This document shows, piece by piece, positions 14,997 to 23,424 of a stretch of DNA of 23,739 bases (positions are counted from its first letter, which is position 1; the number at the start of each line of letters is the position of its first letter). The stretch comes from an uncultured Lachnospiraceae bacterium (GTDB taxonomy: Bacteria; Bacillota; Clostridia; Lachnospirales; Lachnospiraceae): assembly GCA_910585065.1 (NCBI GenBank), contig CAJUCG010000026.1, positions 1 through 23,739 of the forward strand. The letters run 5' to 3'. The notes beneath the pieces were generated by a model. It ran no database searches and was not told the DNA's origin. It saw nothing but the letters and a program-made list of their open reading frames with translations. A program made the position numbers and the translations under genes.

Positions 14997-15077
14997 ATGA
15001 ATGTGTGTAAACACGTATGGAAGATAGTGGGGGATCAGCCTGATTTTTCGGATCGGTGATCCAATTTACATTCTATC
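14997..15077 (+). ncRNA. Structured leader segment between T1 and T2, with possible second leader ORF
   Basis: GGATCA (15032-15037) pairs with TGATCC (15057-15062), with CC-GAT/ATC-GG pairs inside, making an 11-bp bulged hairpin. GATAG (15023-15027) can pair with CTATC (15073-15077) below it. A 20-codon frame from ATG 14997 (also open from ATG 14985) begins MNVCKHVWKIVGDQ and stops at 15059, inside the hairpin. Its ribosome site is poor (GAGG only 1 nt before the ATG). I cannot match it to a known riboswitch class. Confidence 0.45.
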
Positions 15078-15085
15078 TATCGCAG

Positions 15086-15112
15086 AAAGGCACTTGCAGA
15101 AGTGCTTTTTTT
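15086..15112 (+). terminator. Second intrinsic terminator T2
   Basis: GCACTT (15090-15095), loop GCAG, AAGTGC (15100-15105), then seven Ts. AAAG before the stem also pairs with the T-run. It lies 101 nt before the ATPase start, so the ATPase depends on readthrough. Confidence 0.9.
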
Positions 15113-15213
15113 GTGCGGAAAATAACGAAATTCCACTCTGAATATAAGTTTGAACGGGAAAAATATATTATTTTTGAATTTGGAAAATCAAAACTTATTA
15201 AAGGAGTAAAGGA

Positions 15214-17133
15214 ATGAAAAGATTAGGCAATATTTTGCGGGCGATGGATGATAATACCAGTACTTACAAGGAGATGTATAACGGGGCGATGATGGTTATT
15301 TTGCCCGCTGGCGGAGGGGATGTCTATTATTCGGACTCCAACCCAACTTATTACCATGGCGAGATCGGTTTGGTGATTACAGGAACAAACAAGCAGGCGC
15401 AGGATAGACCAACACTGACCTTGCAGATTCCTGCACATATGCTTGGGATTGAGGATTTTACGCCCGCTGCTGCGGATTTTTGTCTGCGCGCATTTGGAAG
15501 GTACGTGGATGAATTGAATGGGGAGCTTTACAATCGTGCGCGCACCGACAAAGAAAATGGAAAGTACTATCTCGATCATCCGGGTGGTACAGTTCTAATA
15601 AGAAACACAGCATTTTTTGCAATGTGTGCCTGCAAGGATTATGAAAATGGCGGTGGGGTGAAGGTTTATGTATTTGAAGATGAAAGAGCACTTCCGCCAA
15701 GGATGTGTCTGTGCTTGCGTATGCAGGTGCAGCTCCCAGAGAAGCGATTGAAAAAATCCATCCGTATGCTCTGTACCGATCTGCCGCAGGCAATTGACCG
15801 TTTTATTGCGGATTTTGACCGTGTGGGACTGAATAAAAGTGTTCAGTTAGAAAAGAAGCAGGAGGGAATTCGCACATGGTTAAAACGGAGCGGTTACTGT
15901 GCATTTCTTGCAAACGGCAGCATTCTTCCCCGCGCGAAGGGCAGTGATTTTCCGATGGAGGATGCAGTTCCTTTTTTGTCCGTGCCGGAGGAGGAAATCG
16001 AAGTCTGCGGTGTGCGTGGTATGGGGATAAAGCGTGGGGTAACCGTGATTACAGGCGGCGGTTATTCGGGAAAATCGACATTGCTTGATTCAATTTCTGC
16101 TGGAATTTACAATCATATTTTAGGGGATGGCAGGGAACTTTGTATCACGGATGAAACGGCAGTAACAATTTCTGCGGAGGAGGCAAGAAGCGTAAAACGA
16201 GTAAATATTTCGCCATTTATCAAATGGATTCCGGGTGGGGACGCGCATATTTTTTCAACCGAGAGGGCATCCGGCTCTACCTCGCAGGCGGCAAATATTA
16301 TGGAGGCGGTGGAAAATAAAGCAAAACTTTTGCTGATCGATGAGGATCGGAGCGCGACAAATTTTATGATTCGGGATCGGTTGATGAAGGAATTGATTAG
16401 AAAAGAGCCGATCACCCCGTTCACCGACCGGGTCAGGGAATTGTACCAGGAAATGGGAGTATCAACAATACTTGTAATTGGGGGGAGCGGGGAATATTTA
16501 GCTGTAGCAGATCAGATTTATGAGATGGATGAATTTGTAATACGCAATATGACAGAGAATGCAAAAAGACTGTGCAGTGTACATAAAATTGCACAGTGGG
16601 GAGAAACGAAAGATATGGCGGGAGAGGAGTATATTGAATCGTTGGAAAAGGCGGACTGGAGTCAGAACCGTGTGCTGGGTGGCGAATTTTTTACCCCCTA
16701 TCCGGAGGGGAGCGGCAGAGAATATCTGTTGGTATCCGAGATGGGATTTTTGCTGATCGGGGACGAGAAAATTGATGTCAGAGGACTGCACGATATCGTT
16801 TCCATGCATCAGCTTGATGCACTGGGATATATGCTGAGGTATCTGGAAAACCTGACTGGCGGAAATTTAAGAGGCGGCAATATTGTAGGGAATCTTTGTG
16901 AGAACGAGGGGGCAAAGAATAGCGCGATCGACCTTGATGTGCAGATTGACGCACTCTATAAAAAAATTGACAGGGAGGGACTTGACTGTGTATTTTCTTC
17001 CTATTTTACCACAACGGGGCGGTTTCTTGATCTTCCAAGAAAATGTGAGCTAAAGGCAGTGATCAACCGGATGAGAAAAATTAATTTCTTTCCAGAAAAA
17101 TTGCTAAGGGAAAGTGGAGAAATTACAAATTAA
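15214..17133 (+). CDS. Predicted ATPase of the ABC class (PF09818/COG3044)
   Basis: A 639-residue soluble ATPase. From about residue 155 it follows the family closely: Walker A TGGGYSGKSTLL (280-291), the NISPFIKWIPGG segment, an ABC-signature-like ASGSTSQAANIMEA (352-365), Walker B KLLLIDEDRSATNFMIRD (371-388), and ITPFTDRVRELYQEMGVSTILVIGGSGEY. The N-terminal 150 residues are poorly conserved by eye. There is no membrane domain. The cellular function of this family is not established; RNA or nucleotide-related roles have been suggested by fold only. AAAGGAG precedes the ATG. It sits behind a repressible promoter, a leader ORF and two terminators, so expression is probably induced by a translation-linked or small-molecule signal. 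Confidence 0.92.
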   Translation: MKRLGNILRAMDDNTSTYKEMYNGAMMVILPAGGGDVYYSDSNPTYYHGEIGLVITGTNKQAQDRPTLTLQIPAHMLGIEDFTPAAADFCLRAFGRYVDELNGELYNRARTDKENGKYYLDHPGGTVLIRNTAFFAMCACKDYENGGGVKVYVFEDERALPPRMCLCLRMQVQLPEKRLKKSIRMLCTDLPQAIDRFIADFDRVGLNKSVQLEKKQEGIRTWLKRSGYCAFLANGSILPRAKGSDFPMEDAVPFLSVPEEEIEVCGVRGMGIKRGVTVITGGGYSGKSTLLDSISAGIYNHILGDGRELCITDETAVTISAEEARSVKRVNISPFIKWIPGGDAHIFSTERASGSTSQAANIMEAVENKAKLLLIDEDRSATNFMIRDRLMKELIRKEPITPFTDRVRELYQEMGVSTILVIGGSGEYLAVADQIYEMDEFVIRNMTENAKRLCSVHKIAQWGETKDMAGEEYIESLEKADWSQNRVLGGEFFTPYPEGSGREYLLVSEMGFLLIGDEKIDVRGLHDIVSMHQLDALGYMLRYLENLTGGNLRGGNIVGNLCENEGAKNSAIDLDVQIDALYKKIDREGLDCVFSSYFTTTGRFLDLPRKCELKAVINRMRKINFFPEKLLRESGEITN

Positions 17134-17186
17134 AAATAATTTTTTTACAAAATGTCAAAGAACTAACTAGCGGTAACTTTGGCAAA

Positions 17187-17211
17187 GGCGGGGGAGGGCA
17201 CTCTCCCCGCC
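17187..17211. terminator. GC-rich hairpin between convergent genes
   Basis: GGCGGGG (17187-17193) and CCCCGCC (17205-17211) form a 7-bp GC stem. There is no T-run on the plus side, so terminator strength is uncertain. It lies between the ATPase and the convergent kinase fragment. Confidence 0.5.
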
Positions 17212-17230
17212 GGAGAAATTTAAAATTAAA

Positions 17231-17545
17231 TTATGAATGTTCCTTCACATATTGTAGAAATTCTGGCGTTTGTGACCAGTATTTAATACCCCAGTTCTCA
17301 AAATTCCATTCTTCCATATAGTCATTACATTCAAAATCGATATAATAAATTTCGTTATTCTGCACTACAAAATTTGTTGGGAAATAATCAATATTTGTAT
17401 TGAAGGCATACAATAAAACACACATATCCTTTAGCTGTTCCATATAAGTCTTTTTCATTCTACCTTGCAAAACCAGCTCATAAATCGTGTCGCCATCAAT
17501 AAATTCCTTTAAAATGCGTTCATTTTCAATATCGACATCAATCAT
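17231..17545 (-). pseudogene. C-terminal fragment of a small phosphotransferase/kinase-like protein
   Basis: The 104-residue frame has the catalytic half of an aminoglycoside-phosphotransferase/Bud32-like kinase: a loop NIDYFPTNFVV with Asp53 and Asn58, then YIDFEC with the metal-binding Asp70. The N-terminal lobe with the nucleotide-binding lysine is absent. Upstream the frame stays open for 12 more codons (QRLKAIGIKIPA, to 17581), which read as genuine protein, then meets TAA. The ATG at 17545 has no clear ribosome site. The only 130 bp between it and the GH18 gene cannot hold the missing lobe. Most likely a truncated, inactive remnant; expression of a short product is not excluded. Confidence 0.6.
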
Positions 17546-17675
17546 AGCGGGAATTTTTATTCCGATTGCCTTTAACCGCTGTTACCTGTAAATCCCCCGT
17601 GCCAATCAAACATTTTATAGGCACCATTTCTATTTATGTCATATTTACTATTCAACTAATATCAGGTGTTTTTTG

Positions 17676-19043
17676 TTATTTTTGGCTGACGGAAGAGATG
17701 GTATTTCCGATGGTTTGCAGTAAGCTTTTTTCAGTGTTATATGTATCCTGTGTCAACTCCCAAATCATAATGCCACCAAGATTTTCTATGGCATAGCCTG
17801 TTTTTTTTGCGATGGTATCCATGCCATTATAATAAGCATCCATGCCATTGTAAGTGGAATGATCTTTACTGTATGCATCCGGCACGCTCTCAAGGATTGT
17901 CCCGTAGTCCGCCCAACTTGGTCTGGCATAAAATGGAACTCCCAATACTACTTTGTAGGCGGGAAGCCCACGGGTTTCCTTCCAATAAGTCCCACAGTCC
18001 ACAGCGAATTGATATGGAGAATGCCGTTCACCGTCGCCGCCATCATAAGCCATGATATTGATAAAATCTACAGCGTTTAATACCGCGTTGGTATGGGCGG
18101 CAGCATCATAGTAGATATTGCCATCCGCAGTAGCACCGCTTAATACTGCGGCGGTCAGAAGTTTATCCTTAGCATGGAGTTTTTCGGACAATATTAACAT
18201 TAAGGTTTCATATTGTTTCGCGCTGGTGCCGTCCACGCGGGGATGCTCCCAGTCCATATCAATACCATCAAAGCCGTATTTATCACACATGGCAATAATA
18301 TTTTCGGCGAAGTATTCCGTTTTCTCATCGGTTGAGGAGGCCTCCATAAATACATTTTCTAATGGAGTGTCGTTGTAACTCCATCCACCGATTGACAAAA
18401 GCACTTTGGCTTTGCTTGCATGGGCTGACTGGATTAAGGTCTCGGCGGTTTCTGGATTTTCCAGGTCGCGCAAAGTGCCGTCCGTTTTCGGGATGGCAAA
18501 GGCATAGCAGACATGCGTTACAATGTCAAAATCTACAAGGGAAAGTTTGTTCGGCTTCCAGCTTGGGTAGTAGCCCACCACCTTAAAATCTGTAAGTTCA
18601 GTATCCTTTGGGATCGATGCGTTAATGGGAGCATTGGCAGTGTCCTCAGGGATTGTCGGTTTTCCGTCCACGATGCCAAGATCCTCCCACACATCACTGC
18701 TGTCCGGTTTTTCTCCCTGTGTCCACCACTTTGCCCGGTATAGGCACCCCTGATAACTTACAATATCGCCCCCTGTATAAACTGACGTTTTTTCCCATAA
18801 ACTGGCAGAATTTTCTGTTAACTCCGGTGTCTTTGTTGCCGTCGGTTTCTCGCTTGGGAGATTGGTCAGTACTATAGTTGGGGTACTTGATTGGTCGGTA
18901 TCCTTGTCCGGGGAGATGGTTATTTCCGGAGCGGGGCTATCTGCATTTGGGCGTGGTCTGACGTAGAGCCAAAATATGGAGGCAGTTAGCAGACCAACGA
19001 GAAATCCCCCCAGTGCATAATAAAGTCGTTTTTTCTTTTCCAT
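17676..19043 (-). CDS. Membrane-anchored GH18 chitinase-like enzyme with chitin-binding module
   Basis: A 455-residue protein. Positively charged MEKKKR and a hydrophobic helix (about 8-28) form an N-terminal anchor. A Pro/Thr/Ser linker (35-78) follows. Residues 82-123 form a CBM5/12-type module (WEKTSVYTGGDIVSYQGCLYRAK, ending DVWEDLG) that binds chitin or related glycans. The GH18 barrel begins at FKVVGYYPSW (153-162), with SIGGWS and the catalytic DGIDMDWE (259-266; acid Glu266), then MAYD and a late GGIMIWELTQD. All catalytic residues are intact. Substrates may be chitin or bacterial GlcNAc polymers. AAGGAAA precedes the ATG. No carbohydrate partner gene flanks it. Confidence 0.95.
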   Translation of the reverse strand: MEKKKRLYYALGGFLVGLLTASIFWLYVRPRPNADSPAPEITISPDKDTDQSSTPTIVLTNLPSEKPTATKTPELTENSASLWEKTSVYTGGDIVSYQGCLYRAKWWTQGEKPDSSDVWEDLGIVDGKPTIPEDTANAPINASIPKDTELTDFKVVGYYPSWKPNKLSLVDFDIVTHVCYAFAIPKTDGTLRDLENPETAETLIQSAHASKAKVLLSIGGWSYNDTPLENVFMEASSTDEKTEYFAENIIAMCDKYGFDGIDMDWEHPRVDGTSAKQYETLMLILSEKLHAKDKLLTAAVLSGATADGNIYYDAAAHTNAVLNAVDFINIMAYDGGDGERHSPYQFAVDCGTYWKETRGLPAYKVVLGVPFYARPSWADYGTILESVPDAYSKDHSTYNGMDAYYNGMDTIAKKTGYAIENLGGIMIWELTQDTYNTEKSLLQTIGNTISSVSQK

Positions 19044-19132
19044 GATTTTCCTTTCTAAAATTTTAACAGTTTTTATATTAGGATTTTACCGGAAAATTCT
19101 ATAGCAGCGGATAATTTTCACAGTTTATTCTT

Positions 19133-19161
19133 ATTATACATCAGGTGCGGGGGGAAGGCAA
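19133..19161 (-). promoter_or_regulatory. Promoter of the GH18 gene
   Basis: On the minus strand TTGCCT (19161-19156), 17 nt, TATAAT (19138-19133), leaving a leader of about 80 nt. Confidence 0.6.
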
Positions 19162-19224
19162 GGAGAGATGGCATTGAAGGGTTTTATAATTTGTGAGGAT
19201 ACATTTAGAAAATTTAGAGATAGA

Positions 19225-19253
19225 TTGAAAAAATCAATAGGATTTGGTATAAT
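19225..19253 (+). promoter_or_regulatory. Promoter of the restriction-modification operon
   Basis: TTGAAA (19225-19230), 17 nt, TATAAT (19248-19253), with TTTGG before the -10. It would start transcription near 19260, upstream of the ATG at 19309. Confidence 0.75.
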
Positions 19254-19308
19254 AAAAAAACTAATAATTGCGCATATAGTGATATATCTAAAAAGAAGGG
19301 GTAATCTT

Positions 19309-20343
19309 ATGTTTTATACAATTGAACTGTTTGCTGGTGCTGGTGGGCTTGCATTGGGAATAGAAAAAGCAGGATTTGAAACGCTTGGATTGATTGAACT
19401 TGATAAAAATGCAGCAGATACCTTAAAAAAGAATAGACCTGGTTGGAATGTGATTAATGATGATATTGCCAATATTTCTTGTTTAGATTTAGAAAAATAT
19501 TTTCACTTAAAGAGGGGAGAATTAGATTTGCTTTCAGGGGGTGCCCCTTGTCAAGCATTTTCCTATGCAGGGAAAAGACTTGGTTTGGAAGATGCCAGAG
19601 GAACACTTTTTTATCACTACGCGCTGTTTTTACAGAAATTACAGCCAAAAATGTTTTTGTTTGAGAATGTTAGAGGATTGTTTACTCATGATCATGGAAA
19701 TACGTATAAAATTATGCTGGGTATTTTTACAAAAGCGGGATATACAATTGATAAGAAGATACTGAATGCATGGGATTATGGTGTTCCACAAAAAAGAGAG
19801 CGTTTGATAACTGTTGGGATCAGAAATGATTTGGCAGAGAAAATTAAATATGTTTTTCCAAAACCGCATGGTTATAAGCCAGTATTAAGGGATGTTTTAT
19901 TAAATTGTCCAGATAGTCCTTATATTCCTTACGGAGAAAAAAAGAGAAAAATATTTGAGCTGGTTCCCGCAGGTGGATATTGGCGGGATATAGATCCGCG
20001 GATAGCGAAAGAATATATGAAGAGTTGTTGGGATATGGGAGGAGGACGTACAGGGATCTTGAGAAGAATGAGTTTGGATGAACCATCATTAACCGTATTG
20101 ACATCACCATCTCAAAAGCAAACGGATCGCTGTCATCCGTTGGAGGCAAGACCCTTCACGATAAGAGAAAATGCCAGATGTCAGACATTTCCAGATGAGT
20201 GGGAATTTTGTGGAAATATTTCATCGCAGTATAAACAAGTGGGGAATGCAGTTCCAGTTAATTTGGCGAGAGATATCGCAGCGGAGATATATCATTCACT
20301 TGAAGACTTGAGAAAAGAGGAAAAAATTAAGGAGGCAATGTAG
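19309..20343 (+). CDS. C5-cytosine DNA methyltransferase of a type II system (M.Eco47II/Sau96I-like)
   Basis: A 344-residue methyltransferase with the ordered C5 motifs: I (TIELFAGAGGLALG, 4-17), IV with catalytic Cys81 (GGAPCQAFS), VI (FENVRGL, 118-124), VIII (QKRERL, 161-166) and X (QYKQVGNAVPVNLA near the C-terminus). A target-recognition region lies between VIII and X (about 185-300). It transfers methyl groups to cytosine. Given the Eco47II-type nuclease next door, the site is probably GGWCC or GGNCC. The ATG at 19309 is chosen because motif I begins at residue 4 and the promoter lies just upstream; an earlier ATG at 19168 would lie upstream of that promoter and add 47 unrelated residues. 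Confidence 0.95.
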   Translation: MFYTIELFAGAGGLALGIEKAGFETLGLIELDKNAADTLKKNRPGWNVINDDIANISCLDLEKYFHLKRGELDLLSGGAPCQAFSYAGKRLGLEDARGTLFYHYALFLQKLQPKMFLFENVRGLFTHDHGNTYKIMLGIFTKAGYTIDKKILNAWDYGVPQKRERLITVGIRNDLAEKIKYVFPKPHGYKPVLRDVLLNCPDSPYIPYGEKKRKIFELVPAGGYWRDIDPRIAKEYMKSCWDMGGGRTGILRRMSLDEPSLTVLTSPSQKQTDRCHPLEARPFTIRENARCQTFPDEWEFCGNISSQYKQVGNAVPVNLARDIAAEIYHSLEDLRKEEKIKEAM

Positions 20344-21245
20344 TGAGTTGGTTATTAAATTTTATATCGGAAGAAGATTTCGTAAAACATATTGGTGAAA
20401 CAATAGAAAAATATGGGGAGAAACTGGAATCTTATGATATTAAGTGTTTTAATAAGAATATTATTGATCCGATAAAATTAATTTTTGATAAGACGGTATA
20501 TCAGACTTCGTGGGAAGAAATGGTTGGCAATGAGATATTTCGTCAGCGTGATAAGTCAAATAATAATGATATAGGTTATTTTCATCAAAGAATATTTCAG
20601 TACATAGATAAGTGTAAAGTTCCAGAAAATGGAAAAGAAGGGGGATGGGATGTAATTTATCAAAATGATAAGGGGATAGTGTTGCCGGGCGGGGATATGG
20701 TTCATACGGTATTTGTGGAAATGAAAAATAAGCATAATACAATGAATTCCGCTTCGGCAGGAAAAACATATATAAAAATGCAGAGTCAGCTATTAAGTGA
20801 TGATGATTGCGCTTGCTTTTTGGTAGAAGCAATTGCGCAAAAGTCTCAGAATATAAAGTGGGAAACTACGGTGGATGGAAAACGTGTATCGCATAAAAGG
20901 ATAAGGCGTGTGAGCTTGGATCAGTTTTATGCAATTACTACAGGAGAGGAAAATGCTTTTTATAATATGTGCATGGTTCTTCCAGAAGTAATTGAAAGAG
21001 TGGTAAAGCAAGGGGGAAATGCTAAGATACCACATGATACTGTGTTGCAGGAATTAAAAAATATTTCTGCTTTATCCGGAGAATTAACGGAGGATATGGC
21101 AATGGCTGTGGCAGTATATATGCTTGGATTTAATTCCTACTTTGGTTTTGCAAATTTAATTGGAAATAATAATACAGTAAATATAAATTATTTAAAGCGC
21201 ATTTATGCTTATGCAAAGGGATTAGAAACTACCACTCTTTTTTAA
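20343..21245 (+). CDS. Eco47II-family type II restriction endonuclease
   Basis: A 300-residue nuclease. The start is GTG at 20343, overlapping the methyltransferase stop by 1 nt (TAGTG), with AAGGAGG before it. The pattern of PF09553 (RE_Eco47II) is clear: ENEIFRQRD-type KSNNNDIGYFHQRIF segment (71-85), GGWDVIYQN with Asp103, and VEMKNKHNTMNSASAGKTYIK containing Glu126-x-Lys128, giving a PD-(D/E)xK active site. Known family members recognise GGWCC or GGNCC (Eco47II, SinI and Sau96I relatives), so this one probably cleaves one of these. No vsr or controller gene is present. The cassette is visibly more AT-rich than its surroundings, with many AGA and ATA codons, suggesting horizontal transfer. 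Confidence 0.93.
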   Translation: MSWLLNFISEEDFVKHIGETIEKYGEKLESYDIKCFNKNIIDPIKLIFDKTVYQTSWEEMVGNEIFRQRDKSNNNDIGYFHQRIFQYIDKCKVPENGKEGGWDVIYQNDKGIVLPGGDMVHTVFVEMKNKHNTMNSASAGKTYIKMQSQLLSDDDCACFLVEAIAQKSQNIKWETTVDGKRVSHKRIRRVSLDQFYAITTGEENAFYNMCMVLPEVIERVVKQGGNAKIPHDTVLQELKNISALSGELTEDMAMAVAVYMLGFNSYFGFANLIGNNNTVNINYLKRIYAYAKGLETTTLF

Positions 21246-21256
21246 ATCTTCTTTTC

Positions 21257-21284
21257 TTGACTTACAATTTGTTTATGGTATAAT
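21257..21284 (+). promoter_or_regulatory. Promoter of the tandem HTH regulators
   Basis: TTGACT (21257-21262), 16 nt, TATAAT (21279-21284), preceded by TATGG (extended -10). Confidence 0.82.
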
Positions 21285-21313
21285 ATCGTTAGATATTATA
21301 TATCGGCAGATAT
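21283..21313. promoter_or_regulatory. Tandem palindromic operators at the regulator promoter
   Basis: Two copies of ATATC-N4-GATAT lie 17 bp apart: ATATCGTTAGATAT (21283-21296) and ATATCGGCAGATAT (21300-21313). The first overlaps the -10 box and the second lies just downstream of the start site. Autorepression by one of the encoded regulators is the simple reading. A related sequence occurs in the peptide promoter (23646-23657). Confidence 0.65.
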
Positions 21314-21320
21314 TGTACCT

Positions 21321-21407
21321 GCGCTGATTCGCATTTGATCAGAGGGAGAATAATTTCTTTTGCGAATCATGCGCATCCGCCAGAGACACCATGTTCGGAG
21401 AACATGG
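21321..21407 (+). ncRNA. Structured 5' leader with two strong hairpins
   Basis: Stem 1: GCGCTGATTCGCA (21321-21333) with TGCGAATCATGCGC (21361-21374), 12-13 bp with a bulge and a 27-nt loop. Stem 2: CCATGTTC-GGA-GAACATGG (21389-21407), a perfect 8 bp. Neither has a T-run, so they are not ordinary terminators. They may stabilise the mRNA or regulate translation of the 21473 gene. Confidence 0.55.
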
Positions 21408-21472
21408 CATAATAAAAACAGCTATACTTCTTTGAATTAAAGCGACAAAGCGAACAGGAGGGAATAAACAAG

Positions 21473-22429
21473 ATGCAGCAAAAAGTAAACAATTCAGAAC
21501 CCATGGAGGTTGAGGAAAACGGAATCGGGCGTTATATCCGTATGAGTCGGGAGGCAAGGGGATATTCGCAGCTTGATATATGTGATGGCATTTGTTCCGT
21601 AGCGACTCTTTCTTTGATTGAAGACGGGAAAAGAGAAGCAGATTATTGGATGGTGGAAGCACTCTTAGATCGAATGAAGGTTGACAAGACCGAATGTGAG
21701 TTTCTTCTTGATGACAATACCTTTGCGTTATATGAACTCAGAAGAACCATTGGACTGAATATTCAGAAAAAAGAATGCGAGAAGGCGGAAAAAAATCTGG
21801 CGGTATATCGGGAAAAATGTGGGGAGGGAAATCTCCATCAGCAGTTCTTACTTTTCCAAGAGGCTTGTTTGGAGCGCGCAAAATCGGAATCTGACAAGCA
21901 TAAGAAAAAAGAATTGTTTCAGAAAGCCATCATGGTCACTGCACCGAATTATAAGGAGATTTTTGGAAAAAAAGGAACTCTGAGCAACCTTGAACTGGAA
22001 TGTCTCGTGGAAATCATACACTGCACCGAGAGTTCGGAGGAAAGAGAATCGGAATATGAAGATTTCTATAAATATTTTCAATGGAATTGTGAAAGGGATG
22101 GCTTTTTCCCGCCAGCATATCGCATCGCGATGCAATACTATGCGGAATCTTTGTATGAGAACGGAAAGTTTGAGGATTGTATGCAGATCTGTAATGAGGT
22201 ATTGGAAGAATTATACGGCACATCAAAAATTGAAAACCGAGCCCAGATTTTTCTTCTTCGAGCAAAAACAAGGGAGGGGAAAGGGATAGAAAACGAGGAA
22301 GAAAAGAAGCTATGTCTGAGGGATAATATGACAGCATATACAGTGATTTCTATTTATGATGGGAAAGAAGAAGCAAAAGATCTTAAAGAATATATCGTGG
22401 AGAATTACGGATGGCACTATATCGTTTGA
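21473..22429 (+). CDS. XRE-HTH regulator with helical-repeat sensor domain (RRNPP-like), first of two
   Basis: A 318-residue regulator. Residues 17-70 are an XRE helix-turn-helix (GIGRYIRMSREARGYSQLDI, then SVATLSLIEDGKR). Residues about 85-310 are all-helical with TPR-like features (KAEKNLAVYREKC, then AMQYYAESLYENGKFEDCMQICNEVLEELY). This is the architecture of RRNPP receptors, whose repeat domain binds a re-imported peptide. No family name is recognised. AGGAGGG precedes the ATG. Its 3' end overlaps the next regulator by 19 nt, so the two are translationally coupled and may work as a pair. The promoter has its own palindromes and a long structured leader. Confidence 0.85.
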   Translation: MQQKVNNSEPMEVEENGIGRYIRMSREARGYSQLDICDGICSVATLSLIEDGKREADYWMVEALLDRMKVDKTECEFLLDDNTFALYELRRTIGLNIQKKECEKAEKNLAVYREKCGEGNLHQQFLLFQEACLERAKSESDKHKKKELFQKAIMVTAPNYKEIFGKKGTLSNLELECLVEIIHCTESSEERESEYEDFYKYFQWNCERDGFFPPAYRIAMQYYAESLYENGKFEDCMQICNEVLEELYGTSKIENRAQIFLLRAKTREGKGIENEEEKKLCLRDNMTAYTVISIYDGKEEAKDLKEYIVENYGWHYIV

Positions 22430-23424
22430 GTGACATGGTTCGTATGCGGCGGGAAGCACTGGGGATAACACAGGATAAACTAATTGAAATTCCGAGTGAA
22501 GCCGTGAAAGGGGATAATATAATATGCTCCACGGATACTTTAAGGAGAATAGAACAGGGGAAGGTAACGAGAGTTAAGAGTGATGTTTTCAAAAAAATCA
22601 TGAAGAGACTTCATACACTCCCGGAAAGAGTTTATGCATCACTTTTTGTTACGACTCCCCAAGCCTTAAATATAAAACCGAAAATTCATGTACATATATG
22701 CAGACGTGAATATAAGAAAGCGGAAAAGAAGCTGGAAAAGCTGGAGGCGATGTTGGTATCAGATTACCCAAGAAATCAGCAGTACTTGGTGGAAAGAAAA
22801 GCGGTACTGGCATATAGGCAGGGGGAATTGGCAGCGGAAAAATATCTGGAAATATTGTGGGATGCATTGCGGCTGACGATTCCGGTATTAGATCAGATTG
22901 ATCTTGCAAAATGGTCGTTTAATAGAGCTGAGTTTGATATTTTGTCCGATATTGGAAATGCATATTCAAATATAGACAATGTGGAGAAGGAACTTGAATT
23001 TTTGCTGAAACTAAAGGAAAATGTGGAAAGAAAGTACATGGATTGTGCCTATTATATCGTGTGGCATATGCGTGTGCTTGATGGATTATCTCATTGGATG
23101 TGCGTCACACAAAGATACGAGGAAGCCTTGGAATATTGTAAGGTTGGAATGGAAGAATGTAAAAAATGGTATATATTAGGACAGGCAGATCATTTTTTGT
23201 ATGATACAGCATGGAGCATGGAGCAACAGATAAAGAAAGAGGATTGGATGCCTGAAAAATCCGGGAAAGAACGGGAAGAATTGATAAAAAAAGAACGAGC
23301 GTTTTGTAAAAAACAGCTCGTTCAGGCATATTATTTAAGTATAGCGCAAGGGCGTTTGCAAGGGGCAGAAAGAATTAAGAAACTTTATGAAAATCTTTAT
23401 TCGGAAGAAATTAAATTATCCTGA
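22411..23424 (+). CDS. XRE-HTH regulator with helical-repeat sensor domain (RRNPP-like), second of two
   Basis: A 337-residue protein with the same plan as its upstream neighbour: helix-turn-helix at about 5-60 (LSDMVRMRREALGITQDKLI, then STDTLRRIEQGK), then helical repeats (REYKKAEKKLEKLEAM, later RYEEALEYCKVGMEECKKW). The segment ALNIKPKIHVHICRREYKKAEKKLEKLE lines up with the equivalent region of the first gene, so they look like diverged paralogues. The ATG at 22411 lies inside the first gene in another frame, with GGAG 8 nt upstream. The stop at 23424 overlaps the convergent peptide gene by 14 nt. Peptide sensing is inferred from the fold and the neighbour. Confidence 0.83.
   Translation: MALYRLSDMVRMRREALGITQDKLIEIPSEAVKGDNIICSTDTLRRIEQGKVTRVKSDVFKKIMKRLHTLPERVYASLFVTTPQALNIKPKIHVHICRREYKKAEKKLEKLEAMLVSDYPRNQQYLVERKAVLAYRQGELAAEKYLEILWDALRLTIPVLDQIDLAKWSFNRAEFDILSDIGNAYSNIDNVEKELEFLLKLKENVERKYMDCAYYIVWHMRVLDGLSHWMCVTQRYEEALEYCKVGMEECKKWYILGQADHFLYDTAWSMEQQIKKEDWMPEKSGKEREELIKKERAFCKKQLVQAYYLSIAQGRLQGAERIKKLYENLYSEEIKLS

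Noticed and set aside
19168..19308. 47-residue N-terminal extension of the methyltransferase
   Set aside because: It starts upstream of the promoter at 19225-19253 and precedes motif I with unrelated sequence.
21246..21320. CRISPR-like repeats near 21283-21313
   Set aside because: Only two units 17 bp apart, each a palindrome at a promoter; better explained as operators.
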